NCBI RefSeq assembly: GCF_000834015.1
Contig: NZ_JXQI01000060.1
Location: forward strand, 62,001 to 126,000
Source of the DNA: Prevotella pectinovora
Lineage (GTDB): Bacteria; Bacteroidota; Bacteroidia; Bacteroidales; Bacteroidaceae
Direction of reading: 5' to 3'
Length of the DNA stretch: 64,000 bases
Below, piece by piece: positions 42,109-50,857 of this stretch. Position 1 is the stretch's first letter; each line of letters starts with the position of its first letter. The position numbers and the translations under genes are program-made. The notes under the pieces were generated by a model. The model had not been told where the DNA came from. It searched no databases and saw only the letters and a program-made list of their open reading frames with translations.

Positions 42109-43410
42109 TCAATCCTCCTTCACACCTTTGTGGGTCATGATGTCGAGCACGAAACGGTCGGTATCGTTCATGCCGCGGCTGCCGATGGCTGTGAGGTTGC
42201 GGATGCTCTGGTCCACATCGTCGTCGATGATTCCCTCGTATGAGGTGACATATTTGTGCTGCATGGCGAGCATCGCACTGAGCACCGCCGTGCTCACGCC
42301 GCTGGTGAGCTTCAGGGCGCAACTTGGCTTCGCACCGTCGCAGATCATTCCCGTAAGGTTTGCTATCATATTCTTCACCGAGAAGCAAATCTGCTCGAAG
42401 TTGCCGCCCATGAGATATGTGATACCGCAGCTGCTGCCCGTGCTGGCAACCACGCATCCGCAAAGTGCAGACAGCGTGCCGAGGTTTTGTTTGATATATA
42501 TTGCCGTGAGGTTACTCATCACAAGCGCACGGATAAGCTCCTCCTCGGTGTTATGGTTCTCCTTGGCAAATACCACCACCGGCATGGTGGTGCAGATACC
42601 CTGGTTTCCGCTGCCGCTGTTGCTCATCACCGGCACCATGGCTCCCGCCATACGTGCGTCGCAGGCACAGCTTGTGGCAGACAGTATTCTGGAGAAGATG
42701 CTGTCGCCCATGATTCCATGACCGAGCGGACTGCAGAGCGTCTTGCCCAGCTGGTGGCCATAGTTCTCGCGCAGTCCTGCCGCAGATGCAGCCTCGTTGA
42801 GCTTCTTGGCGTCGAGGATGAAGCGGATGTCGTCGAGCTTGGCAGTGTGGGCGAATTCATACACTTTACCCAGCGTCAGCCTGATGTCGTCGGCAGCCTG
42901 TGAGGCTTTAGCGGCACACGAAGCCACGTTGAGCAGTTCCTCTGCGTCCTTGCGCATGAAGACGAAATTGGTGTGGGAGCTCTTGATGCGAGCCTCAGCT
43001 TCCTTTCCGCCAGCCTTGCAGAGGGCGTTGATATACAGTTTGTCGGCGTCATCATGTTCGAGGGTTATCTTGATTCTTCCCTCGTCGATGTATTTCTTTC
43101 CACGCTCCACATCGTCCTTCGTGCAGTCGCGGAGCACTTCCAGACTGAGTTCAGGCTTTCCTGCCAGCGCTCCCAAAGCGATGGCGATGGGAAGACCGAT
43201 CATTCCCGTGCCAGGGATGCCTACTCCCATGGCGTTCTTAAAAATGTTTGCACTAAGTCTGACATCAATAGTATCAGGCTCCGCTGCAAGCAGCTCTGTT
43301 GCTTTTGCCACACAAAGTGCCACAGCAATTGGCTCGGTACATCCAATAGCAGGCACAACCTGACGATGCATCAAGTCCAAAATAGCATTATACTCTGAAG
43401 GTGTAATCAT
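42109..43410 (-). CDS. L-cysteine desulfidase / serine dehydratase-alpha-like protein (UPF0597)
   Basis: The protein belongs to the YhaM/CyuA-like UPF0597 family, related to the alpha subunit of iron-sulfur serine dehydratases: AIGCTEPIAVALC at residues 20-32, GIPGTGMIGLP, SNSGSGNQGICTT near residue 262 and SSCGITYLMGG. Cysteines in AIGCTEP, SGHGIMG-adjacent TSCACDA, and SSCG could bind a 4Fe-4S cluster. Family members release sulfide from cysteine or ammonia from serine. The exact substrate cannot be decided here. A TATTTTTG element lies about 45 bp upstream. Confidence 0.88.
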   Translation of the reverse strand: MITPSEYNAILDLMHRQVVPAIGCTEPIAVALCVAKATELLAAEPDTIDVRLSANIFKNAMGVGIPGTGMIGLPIAIALGALAGKPELSLEVLRDCTKDDVERGKKYIDEGRIKITLEHDDADKLYINALCKAGGKEAEARIKSSHTNFVFMRKDAEELLNVASCAAKASQAADDIRLTLGKVYEFAHTAKLDDIRFILDAKKLNEAASAAGLRENYGHQLGKTLCSPLGHGIMGDSIFSRILSATSCACDARMAGAMVPVMSNSGSGNQGICTTMPVVVFAKENHNTEEELIRALVMSNLTAIYIKQNLGTLSALCGCVVASTGSSCGITYLMGGNFEQICFSVKNMIANLTGMICDGAKPSCALKLTSGVSTAVLSAMLAMQHKYVTSYEGIIDDDVDQSIRNLTAIGSRGMNDTDRFVLDIMTHKGVKED

Positions 43411-43504
43411 AATATAACAAGGATAATAAAAGTATTACATAATTATGTAGCTGCAAAAATAAGCATAATTATATTAACAAACACGTTTTTAGCCAATTTT
43501 TTAT

Positions 43505-43535
43505 TTTGTAATTATGAAAAATATGCCTATCTTTG
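43505..43535 (+). promoter_or_regulatory. Promoter of greA
   Basis: TTTG at 43505-43508, 19 bases, then TATCTTTG at 43528-43535: exact consensus. It would give a leader of about 110 nt containing the hairpin at 43560. Confidence 0.85.
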
Positions 43536-43559
43536 CAAAAAGAATAGACATTTGGTGAG

Positions 43560-43607
43560 AATATAATGGATTCCGGCACTAATTTCTCTGCCGGAATCCA
43601 TTATATT
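43560..43607 (+). promoter_or_regulatory. Perfect 18-bp hairpin in the greA leader
   Basis: AATATAATGGATTCCGGC at 43560-43577 and GCCGGAATCCATTATATT at 43590-43607 are perfect complements around a 12-base loop. It begins about 20 bases after the expected transcription start and ends 46 bases before the ATG. A U-rich stretch follows (TTATATTATATTG). It may be an attenuator giving a short leader RNA, in analogy with the E. coli greA leader transcripts. Confidence 0.75.
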
Positions 43608-43653
43608 ATATTGCCAGGAAACACATAAAATCAAATAAAAAATAATTTTCATT

Positions 43654-44121
43654 ATGGCTTACATGTCACAAGATGGCTACGACAAGATGGTAGCCGAACT
43701 GAAACGTTTGGAAAGTATTGAGCGTCCGAAGGCATCTGCCGCAATCGCAGAGGCTGCCGACAAGGGCGACCTTAGTGAGAACTCTGAGTATGATGCGGCA
43801 AAAGAGGCACAGGCTCATCTGGAAGACAAGATCAACAAGCTGAAGCTCGCCATCGCTGAAGCGAAGATCGTTGACACGTCACGCCTCAGCACCGACACCG
43901 TACAGATTTTGTCGAAGGTGGAGATGACAAACATCGCCACTAAGGCAAAGATGACATACACTATCGTCAGCGAGAGCGAGGCGAACCTCAAGGAGGGAAA
44001 AATCTCCATCAAGACTCCTATCGCACAGGGACTGCTCAACAAGAAGGTGGGCGACGAGGCTGAGATAAAGATTCCTCGTGGCACCATAAGACTGAGAATC
44101 GACAAGATTTCCGTAGAATAA
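43654..44121 (+). CDS. greA: Transcription elongation factor GreA
   Basis: GreA stimulates RNA cleavage by backtracked RNA polymerase. The N-terminal coiled coil (residues 1-76) has the acidic tip segment GDLSENSEYDAAKEAQ, and the C-terminal FKBP-like domain includes ITKAKMTYTIVSESEAN-like text and TPIAQGLLNKKVGDEAEIKIP. At 155 residues it is full length. It starts 12 bp upstream of a HIT-protein gene in a two-gene operon. Confidence 0.97.
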   Translation: MAYMSQDGYDKMVAELKRLESIERPKASAAIAEAADKGDLSENSEYDAAKEAQAHLEDKINKLKLAIAEAKIVDTSRLSTDTVQILSKVEMTNIATKAKMTYTIVSESEANLKEGKISIKTPIAQGLLNKKVGDEAEIKIPRGTIRLRIDKISVE

Positions 44122-44133
44122 AAACTATAGATT

Positions 44134-44532
44134 ATGGACATTTTTTCTAAGATTGCTGCAGGCGAGATTCCAAGCTGGAAATGCGCCGCAAACGAGAAAT
44201 TCTATGCGTTCCTCGACATCAACCCTCTGGTGAAGGGTCACACTCTGGTGATCCCACGCCGTGAGGTGGACTACTATTTCGACATGACCGACGAGGAGAT
44301 TGCCGAAATGGCGGTATTTGCAAAGAAGGTGGCAGTTGCCATCAAGAACGCTTTCCCATGCCGCAAGGTGGGCATGGCGGTGCTCGGACTGGAAGTGGCT
44401 CATGCCCACGTTCACCTCGTGCCGATGCAGAACGAGAAGGACATGCTCTTCTCTAACCCTAAGCTGAAACTCACCGACGAAGAGTTCAAGGAAATCTCCG
44501 ACAAGATCTTCGCTGAGTTCAACAAACTGTAA
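44134..44532 (+). CDS. HIT family nucleotide-binding protein
   Basis: The histidine triad HAHVHLVPM is at about residues 90-98 and the N-terminal DIFSKIAAGEIPSWKCAANEKFYAFLDI is typical of Hint-type HIT hydrolases that act on nucleoside phosphoramidates or dinucleoside polyphosphates. Length of 132 residues is normal. It follows greA at 12 bp; the operon ends at the terminator at 44602. Confidence 0.95.
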   Translation: MDIFSKIAAGEIPSWKCAANEKFYAFLDINPLVKGHTLVIPRREVDYYFDMTDEEIAEMAVFAKKVAVAIKNAFPCRKVGMAVLGLEVAHAHVHLVPMQNEKDMLFSNPKLKLTDEEFKEISDKIFAEFNKL

Positions 44533-44601
44533 TTACGCTGCCCCACTCTGGCTGAAGGAAAACTAAGAGCAGGGACACGACGGAAACTCCAAGAGATTTT
44601 T

Positions 44602-44642
44602 TAACCCCAAACGGCATGATGACCGTTTGGGGTTAATTTTTT
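44602..44642 (+). terminator. Terminator of greA-HIT
   Basis: TTAACCCCAAACGG and CCGTTTGGGGTTAA form a 14-bp stem around CATGATGA, followed by eight T residues. Its CCCCAAACGG text links it to the intergenic repeat family. Confidence 0.93.
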
Positions 44643-44708
44643 TTATGGACAAATCGCCATATAAGACAAGAAATGACGACACTCCTACCCTATCTCCGTA
44701 CGGCTTTA

Positions 44709-47700
44709 CTATTTCAACACACACTGTTCCACGTTATATCCCGTAAGCTCGACAAACGGTACTTGCTGTCGCGCATCGGCATTGTCCCATCTGATATTGA
44801 CAGTGCGCTCCTCTCCGGGCATGAGGTGGAAATAATTGTCTGAATAGTCCACGGGCAGCACCTGACTGCCATCTCCGGTCTTGAGGTTCAGCCTTATCAT
44901 CATTGCCGGTGTGGAAGCGGTGTTCCGCAAAGTCAGAGTCATGCCGTTGCCGGACGGGCGTTTTACTGAAGCCGCCACTTTCACCACGGGCAGCGTGGCA
45001 AGCTGCTGCAGATTGCCTTCGTCGGTAGACAGCACATAGAAATTGGTAGACAACGTCGCGTTATTGCTGTCGGCGAGTCTCAAACGGATGTAATACACCG
45101 TTCCGTCGATATTCCCGGGCACGGAGTCGGTGGCGAGAGCTGCCAGTTCTACGGTGGAGTCACCATTGGAGTTTACCATATTGCTATCCACACGGACAAT
45201 ATTGCCACGGATATCGAGCAGTTCGCGGGTTGCCACAAGGTCTTTATAGTTATCCGCCGTGCGGTTTACCACCTCGATGCTGCGTGTCAGGGCGTTACGC
45301 TGGATATGCAATGGTTCGCAAGCCTTGCGTGCGCCGAAGAAGGCTGCCGTAGGTTCGAAATAATAGTCATAACACTGCCATGTATAGCTTGGCCAGCAGG
45401 CATGGCTCATCCAGATGAGCAGTCCCTGGCGGTATTTCGAGTCTGCCTCATACATCGCACGATAACCTTCATAGTTTTCCCATTGTGCCAGACGGGTGAA
45501 GTCGTCGGCAGACTCCGGTTTGCCGAACATACGTTCGACGATTGCCATGAACGAAGCGCCTCGCTGAGCGCCTGCCTGTGTGAAATCATGCTGTCCCCAG
45601 GCGTCGCCGGGTTCCCATTCTATCGGTTCTGCGAGTGTGCGGCGTGTGCCTTCCGGCGTCATCACGTTAGGCATGCCACGCTCGGTATGCAGTTTTCCGC
45701 TCTGCTTGGCGAAGTAGGTACGTGGCGGTTCCGCCCAATACGGTCCGTGTCCGCTCACTCCATCATCAGCCGAAGATGATATGTAGAGTAACTTCGGGTT
45801 CATCTCTGCCACAGTCTGCCGCAAACCGTCGTCGAGGGTCTTTGGAGGATAACCTTCGTTTCGTCCGCAATAGAGAGCAATCGACGGATGGCGGCGCATA
45901 CGGCTTGTGAAATCACGGGCATTGCGCATGAACATCACCTCGTCGTCGGGATCCGGTCCGTCGGCAGGGTTGGCAAGCCAGAAGTCCTGCCACACCATGA
46001 TGCCATACTTGTCGCAAGCGTCATAAAACTCCTCGTCGCCGGTCATTCCCACCCAGTTGCGAATCATATTGAAGTTCATGTCGCGGTGCAGGCGCACGGC
46101 AATGTCGTATTCCCTCTGGCGATAGTTGAGGTTAGACTCCGGAAATCCCCAGTTTCCGCCGAGCGGCACGATGCGTCGCCCGTTGACGAAAAGTTTCAGC
46201 TGCGTGTCAGGGTCGGCATATCGCATCTCCCTTATACCTGCCTTGTAGTGGATGCGGGCAGTGGCGTTGTGGCACTGCTGATTGTCTGCCACGAACTCAA
46301 ATCCGGCATCATGCAGATATGGTTCGCCATGTCCGTTTGGCCACCAGAGGCGTATGCGCCGGTCGCACAGGGTCTGGTATTCGTCGGGACTGAACATCAC
46401 CTCTCGCTGTTCTCCGGCTTTCAGCGTGATATTCTTTTCAAACTTCAGATTGCCTATCCATCCTCTCAGCGTTCCGCTCACTTCCTTGTCGAGCCAGTTG
46501 TGCGCCAACACGCGTGGCGTCATGGTGGCAAGGGTGTCGGGCAGATTGTCGAAACGGGTGCTTACTACGGGGTCTGCGAGTGTTACGGAAGCAGTAGAAG
46601 TAAGATAGACATCGTTCCAGATACCGATATCACGACCGCGGATAGTTGATATCCAGTCCCAGCCGATAGTGGCATGGAAGGTGGGGTTGTCTGCTCCGAG
46701 TATGCCGCCGTTGAAATCGGTGTTCAGATGGTTTTTCTCCTTTATCGCTCCGGGATGTGCATTCTTGTGGATAAGCACGGCGAGTGTGTTTACTCCTCCG
46801 TTGAGATATGGCGTGATGTCGGCTACGGAACTGGTGAAGGCTCCCTCTATGCGGTCTATCTTCTTGCCGTTGACCCACACATCGGCTTTCCAGTTGATGC
46901 CGTCGAAATTCAGAAGCACCCGCTGTCCTGCCATCTCCTTCGGCAGGGAGAAGGTGCGGCGATACCAGAAGTCGGAGTTGAAATATGAATCGCTGATGCC
47001 GAACATATTGTCGGCATAGTCTGGATTGGCAAGAGCGCCATAGTTGACGAAACTGGTGAGCACGGTGGCTGGCACGGTGGCTGGAATCCAACTGTCATCG
47101 GTGGCAAACTGTCTGGTGGAGACCTTCTCACCTCCTGCTTTCACCTGTGACGCGCGGCACACTTTCCAGTCTCCGGCATTGAGCATCATGCGGTTGTCGG
47201 CATATCCACCGTTTGCTGACTCCATACCGGGGCGGGTTGCAGACTCCGTGTCGCGCCGAACGCCCTTTCCTTCAACCTTCAGTTCGCTCAGCACGTATGC
47301 CTTGGTTGGCACATCGCCGGTCTTCGCCACATCAATGCTGCCGCCGTCCATGGTGACTCTGACATAGCGGCAACTGACGCCGCTGAGTTTTATGCGGTCG
47401 GTGCGCCGCTTGCTGTTGTCGGGCAGCGTTGCCACACGGCGCCATTGCCGGGCGTCGTCGCTGACTTCTATATATCCATGCTTGGGTCGGCGTATCCACG
47501 AAAGGTCAACGAACGACACCTCTGACTTTGCCGCCAGGTCTACCTGTGCCCATTCATGTCCCTCGCCGGCACTCATCCAGGCGCTTCCGAAACGGGAGTT
47601 TGGTATGACATCGGCAAGCACTCGCCCACCGTCCTTGTAGAAATCGATATTGAAGACTGTCCAATATACAGCTCCTTCCATATCCAACTCCAGGCGCATG

Positions 47701-48293
47701 GCCGTGATGTCCCGGCAGTCAGCGGGCAGGTCGAACTGCAGATTGATGTCGCGCTGCGGCAGCATGCTTGTCCCGGTCTGCTTGTTTGGGTCGCTGCTCA
47801 CCTTGCTCTTCGACAAAGTGCCGGGCAGCTTGTCGCCCCGGTCTTCTGCCACCACACGCCATCCGCCTTTCTTGCCGGTCGGCACAAGCACTTTTATACT
47901 GTAGCCTCCATGTGCCTTCGCCTCATCGTATGCCACATAGCAGCGCAACTTTATGCGGTCGGCTTTCACCGACATCGCCGTCCACTGATATTGCAGGCTG
48001 TTGCTGCTGCCCATCAGCGTGTTGCGGGTCCACTCCCCACCGTCGATTGCCCATTCCCGCTCGCGTCTTGGCAGCGGTCCGGCGACATCGCATACGGTGA
48101 GTGTCGGCGGCATCGCGGTTGTCACGATGCCATCGGTGAGAAGTTGTCCTGTGAGATTGTAGTCAAAACATGATGATGTGCGCACCTGGCGCATCAACGA
48201 CAGGTTGTCATCGGCATCGGGATCGGCAGCAAAGGCTGCTGATGCAAACAGAAATGCCATCAGGCTATTGGCTATCCTACGGTAACAGATCAT
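44709..48293 (-). CDS. Exported GH2-family glycosidase with discoidin domain
   Basis: A 1194-residue protein with a signal peptide (MAFLFASAAFA), a jelly-roll region, a coagulation factor 5/8-type discoidin domain (about residues 230-340, WAQVDLAAKSEVSFVDLSW), a GH2 sugar-binding sandwich (DFWYRRTFSL, then LNFDGINWKADVWVNGKKI), an immunoglobulin-like domain and a TIM barrel from about residue 700 (PLGGNWGFPE, MNFNMIRNWVGMTGDEEFYDACDKYG). The acid/base is probably the Glu of CGRNEG. The nucleophile is likely the Glu of HTERGMP. The pattern fits beta-mannosidase or exo-beta-glucosaminidase subfamilies. No SusCD pair is next to it. Confidence 0.9.
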   Translation of the reverse strand: MICYRRIANSLMAFLFASAAFAADPDADDNLSLMRQVRTSSCFDYNLTGQLLTDGIVTTAMPPTLTVCDVAGPLPRREREWAIDGGEWTRNTLMGSSNSLQYQWTAMSVKADRIKLRCYVAYDEAKAHGGYSIKVLVPTGKKGGWRVVAEDRGDKLPGTLSKSKVSSDPNKQTGTSMLPQRDINLQFDLPADCRDITAMRLELDMEGAVYWTVFNIDFYKDGGRVLADVIPNSRFGSAWMSAGEGHEWAQVDLAAKSEVSFVDLSWIRRPKHGYIEVSDDARQWRRVATLPDNSKRRTDRIKLSGVSCRYVRVTMDGGSIDVAKTGDVPTKAYVLSELKVEGKGVRRDTESATRPGMESANGGYADNRMMLNAGDWKVCRASQVKAGGEKVSTRQFATDDSWIPATVPATVLTSFVNYGALANPDYADNMFGISDSYFNSDFWYRRTFSLPKEMAGQRVLLNFDGINWKADVWVNGKKIDRIEGAFTSSVADITPYLNGGVNTLAVLIHKNAHPGAIKEKNHLNTDFNGGILGADNPTFHATIGWDWISTIRGRDIGIWNDVYLTSTASVTLADPVVSTRFDNLPDTLATMTPRVLAHNWLDKEVSGTLRGWIGNLKFEKNITLKAGEQREVMFSPDEYQTLCDRRIRLWWPNGHGEPYLHDAGFEFVADNQQCHNATARIHYKAGIREMRYADPDTQLKLFVNGRRIVPLGGNWGFPESNLNYRQREYDIAVRLHRDMNFNMIRNWVGMTGDEEFYDACDKYGIMVWQDFWLANPADGPDPDDEVMFMRNARDFTSRMRRHPSIALYCGRNEGYPPKTLDDGLRQTVAEMNPKLLYISSSADDGVSGHGPYWAEPPRTYFAKQSGKLHTERGMPNVMTPEGTRRTLAEPIEWEPGDAWGQHDFTQAGAQRGASFMAIVERMFGKPESADDFTRLAQWENYEGYRAMYEADSKYRQGLLIWMSHACWPSYTWQCYDYYFEPTAAFFGARKACEPLHIQRNALTRSIEVVNRTADNYKDLVATRELLDIRGNIVRVDSNMVNSNGDSTVELAALATDSVPGNIDGTVYYIRLRLADSNNATLSTNFYVLSTDEGNLQQLATLPVVKVAASVKRPSGNGMTLTLRNTASTPAMMIRLNLKTGDGSQVLPVDYSDNYFHLMPGEERTVNIRWDNADARQQVPFVELTGYNVEQCVLK

Positions 48294-48374
48294 ATATAAT
48301 AGGTTTTAGATGCGAAGTTAAGAAAAGTATTTGAAACGGCAAGCGTTTATTCATGAAACAAGCGTTTAGTGACG

Positions 48375-48422
48375 AAAAAAGCCAGAGACCATCGGGCTAT
48401 CAACACCCATTGGCCTCCGGCT
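48375..48422 (-). terminator. Terminator after the DUF5723-like remnant
   Basis: On the minus strand AGCCGGAGGCCA pairs with TGGTCTCTGGCT and is followed by six T residues. It shows that a transcript from the lipoprotein gene through the remnant ends here. Confidence 0.75.
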
Positions 48423-48468
48423 ATATCACAAGCGGCTGTCATACCGCGCAAAAGTCCGTTATGGCATC

Positions 48469-48684
48469 TTACCATGTCACGCTCATACCCATCGATATGC
48501 TGGCGTTTGAGCTGAGAGGGATACATTCCTTGCTGGTCTTGCCAAGGATGTGGTCCATGCCGATGAAGAAGTTGTAGCCCTTCGGATGGATGTTCACCAC
48601 ATATCCCATGCTTGTAGCAAAGCTGCTTGCCGCAAAGCTGATGCCCCCGTCAAGCCACTTGAGGGGTTTCCAGTTGGCGCTCAG
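48469..48684 (-). pseudogene. C-terminal remnant of a DUF5723-like outer membrane protein
   Basis: About 70 codons from LSANWKPLKWLDGG to SMGMSVTW-stop read as amphipathic beta strands ending in an aromatic residue, as in outer membrane barrels, and match my memory of DUF5723 C-termini. There is no start codon; the frame overlaps the last codons and stop of the upstream lipoprotein gene in another frame. The simplest explanation is a deletion that removed the rest of the gene and joined its end to the lipoprotein gene's end. Confidence 0.7.
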
Positions 48685-50300
48685 TCTGCCTCGTCGGTCT
48701 GCATGATCTTCACCTCCAGCGGTGATGTCTGCGATTCCACTCCGTCTGCCGATGCCTTCACATCCTTCTGAACGAGCTGCACCTCGATGCCCTTGAGTTC
48801 CTTCTTGTCGGCATCCACCGGTATGACATCCAACGACATGTATGCAGGCACACAACTTGTCACGTTTGCCGTAGCCAGCAGATAAGCACCGTCTGCAAGC
48901 TTCATGTCCTTGATGTCGTCGTGCCATCCGTCGAGGGTGTCACGGTATTCTATCACCGCATTCTCTGCAAATGCCAACGGTGCGTCAACATGATACGAAG
49001 GCTGTATCACGTAGGTATGTCCGAGTTCGAAGCGTCCTTCCTTCTTGCTGTCTGCCATTGCCGTAGCGGTGAACTTGATGTTGTCTGGTATGGTCTTTAT
49101 GAGGTCTGACAGATTGCTCTTGGTGATTACCTGGTCGTAACCTTCCACTCCGTTTCCTCTGCGGCAGATGCACACATGGGTTGTCTTGCCGCCTGTCACA
49201 CGTATTCCCTCTACATCCACCGAGGCTGTCTCGCGTCCGTTCTTGAAGGCTTTGATAGTACCGTTTACGACACCATCCACCTGCATGTCGTTGCTGATGT
49301 CGAGCGAAATCTGCGGATTATACAGGTCTGCCACCACATTTCCGTCTTTCAGGAAGTCCGGCACGCCGGTGATGTCCACGTCACCGAGGTCGTTGAGGGC
49401 GATATCCGGGTTGAAGCGTCCTGTGGCTGCTTCGATGGTGAAGTTGTCGTTCTCATAGGTACAGGTGATCTCTCCTCCGACATTTCCTGCATCTGCTGCA
49501 GAACCGGTATATGGAGCTGAAACATTCAATACGATAAAGCCGTCAAGTTCCACATCCTTGCCGTTTATCTTTATTGAAGAACCTGGATATTCCTGCTTAG
49601 CCTTGAAGTCGATAGTCTTGATATTCACCTTTACCACCAGGTCTTTTGAGGTTGGCACATCATTGAAGACTACCTTTCTTCCATTTACAGTCGGCGTCAT
49701 CAAACTTCCGTTGTCTGCCAGTTCCATATAGTTAGGGAATGTCAGCGAGAGTTCCTGGAACTTCGGAATGCTCCTCTTGATATTGTCATCGAATTTGAGT
49801 CTGAGTGTTACGGGTGCTTTCAATTCAGCCTTCTTCATTTCGATTACATCTGCCGGTTTCTCACCCCTGTAATGGAACTCCACAAGGTATCCTACGCCAC
49901 TTATGTCGCCAACATACGAGTCATTGCGACGCACGCCTTTCGACTTTGTAGGCGATACGACACCTACAGGCACTGGAGTGATGATGGGCTCGGACTTCTT
50001 CCAAACTACAATCTTGTCGATAAGCGGATGCACGGGGGCAACGTTTCCACCATCCTGGCGGAACACATAATCGCCGTTTGCAGCCTCTACTACACTTCCG
50101 TTTTCCTCGAGTTCCAAAATGTCGCCCAACTTGATGTTTTCGGTTGTGCTGACAGGAATCTGGAGTCCATCGCTTCCGATACCAATCGTGGAATCGATGT
50201 TTCCAAAATCATAGTCACTGTCTGAACATCCTGTGAACACGAGCGCACCTGCGACGAACAGTGCCGGTAGCAATCTCGCGGAAAGATTTGATTTCTTCAT
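48681..50300 (-). CDS. Lipoprotein of about 539 residues, unknown function
   Basis: The start at 50300 gives a lipoprotein signal ending in Cys 25 (LVFTGC); a 16-codon upstream ATG is less likely. The mature protein is built of repeated beta-rich segments (AELKAPVTLRLKFDD; LSLTFPNYMELADNG; VDITGVPDFLKDGNVV; LYNPQISLDISNDMQVDG), suggesting several immunoglobulin-like or jelly-roll domains. In Bacteroidota, similar lipoproteins sit next to DUF5723 proteins, and a DUF5723 scar follows here. The last residues may be altered by the deletion joint. Confidence 0.8.
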   Translation of the reverse strand: MKKSNLSARLLPALFVAGALVFTGCSDSDYDFGNIDSTIGIGSDGLQIPVSTTENIKLGDILELEENGSVVEAANGDYVFRQDGGNVAPVHPLIDKIVVWKKSEPIITPVPVGVVSPTKSKGVRRNDSYVGDISGVGYLVEFHYRGEKPADVIEMKKAELKAPVTLRLKFDDNIKRSIPKFQELSLTFPNYMELADNGSLMTPTVNGRKVVFNDVPTSKDLVVKVNIKTIDFKAKQEYPGSSIKINGKDVELDGFIVLNVSAPYTGSAADAGNVGGEITCTYENDNFTIEAATGRFNPDIALNDLGDVDITGVPDFLKDGNVVADLYNPQISLDISNDMQVDGVVNGTIKAFKNGRETASVDVEGIRVTGGKTTHVCICRRGNGVEGYDQVITKSNLSDLIKTIPDNIKFTATAMADSKKEGRFELGHTYVIQPSYHVDAPLAFAENAVIEYRDTLDGWHDDIKDMKLADGAYLLATANVTSCVPAYMSLDVIPVDADKKELKGIEVQLVQKDVKASADGVESQTSPLEVKIMQTDEAD

Positions 50301-50632
50301 GTTATTTTTTTGTTGGTTATGTTGCAGTGTTGTTATAGTCAAGTCCACTGTGTCGTACTATATATCATGTCTGAATATTCTGTTGCAGAACATGCAGCAG
50401 TCCATTAACGTACCTGTTTTATCAGTAGTCTAACTTTTCTTTTGTTTTGTTATTTTTTGCAAATATAATAAAAAGCAGATCAAAACAACAATGTTTGTCA
50501 AGATATTTACAACTTGACTCAAGTTTTTGTATAAAATCCCCCATAGCGTGGGGAATGAAACCCCACATTAGGGGGTTCTGTTCCCCACGCTATGGGGGGA
50601 TTTTAGCTATATATTTTTGTCACCGGAATTAT
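50301..50632. other. Interval at the edge of the tet(Q) fragment
   Basis: No gene is visible. The main feature is the 72-bp palindrome at 50533-50604. The upstream region of the lipoprotein gene is AT-rich with no clear consensus promoter. Confidence 0.6.
50533..50604. repeat. 72-bp nested palindrome
   Basis: AAAATCCCCCATAGCGTGGGGAA at 50533-50555 is matched by TTCCCCACGCTATGGGGGGATTTT at 50581-50604 (one extra G), and the interior holds a second ACCCC/GGGGT stem. It lies between the chromosomal lipoprotein promoter and the truncated rteA end. Confidence 0.85.
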
Positions 50633-50857
50633 TTAATCCAACAAAGGTATTGTTTCACCCAATAGAGAAAATTTTATCATTTGAATATTGATATTGTTTA
50701 TTTCTTTTCGGAGCTCGTCTATTTTTTTATTGCCAAGTTCTAATGCTTCTATCTCCTGCCATTCATAGAGGCTATTATATGCCATACATCCGATAAGAAT
50801 GGAGATAAGTATATATCCCAACTGTATTGCCTTATAGAAATTTCCTGACCGCTCCAT
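50633..50857 (-). pseudogene. rteA: Truncated rteA (sensor kinase start)
   Basis: The first about 69 residues, from [20 protein letters not shown] with its membrane segment to IKFSLLGETI, match RteA as I remember it; the natural protein continues into a long sensor and kinase. Here the frame ends after PLLD-stop, so phosphotransfer domains are missing. The start overlaps the tet(Q) stop by one base, as in the intact operon. The product, if made, is a single-pass peptide without signalling function. Confidence 0.8.

Noticed and set aside
48685..48927. Upstream part of the minus-strand frame leading into the DUF5723-like remnant
   Set aside because: These codons are the lipoprotein gene read in another frame; only the part after the lipoprotein stop looks like protein.
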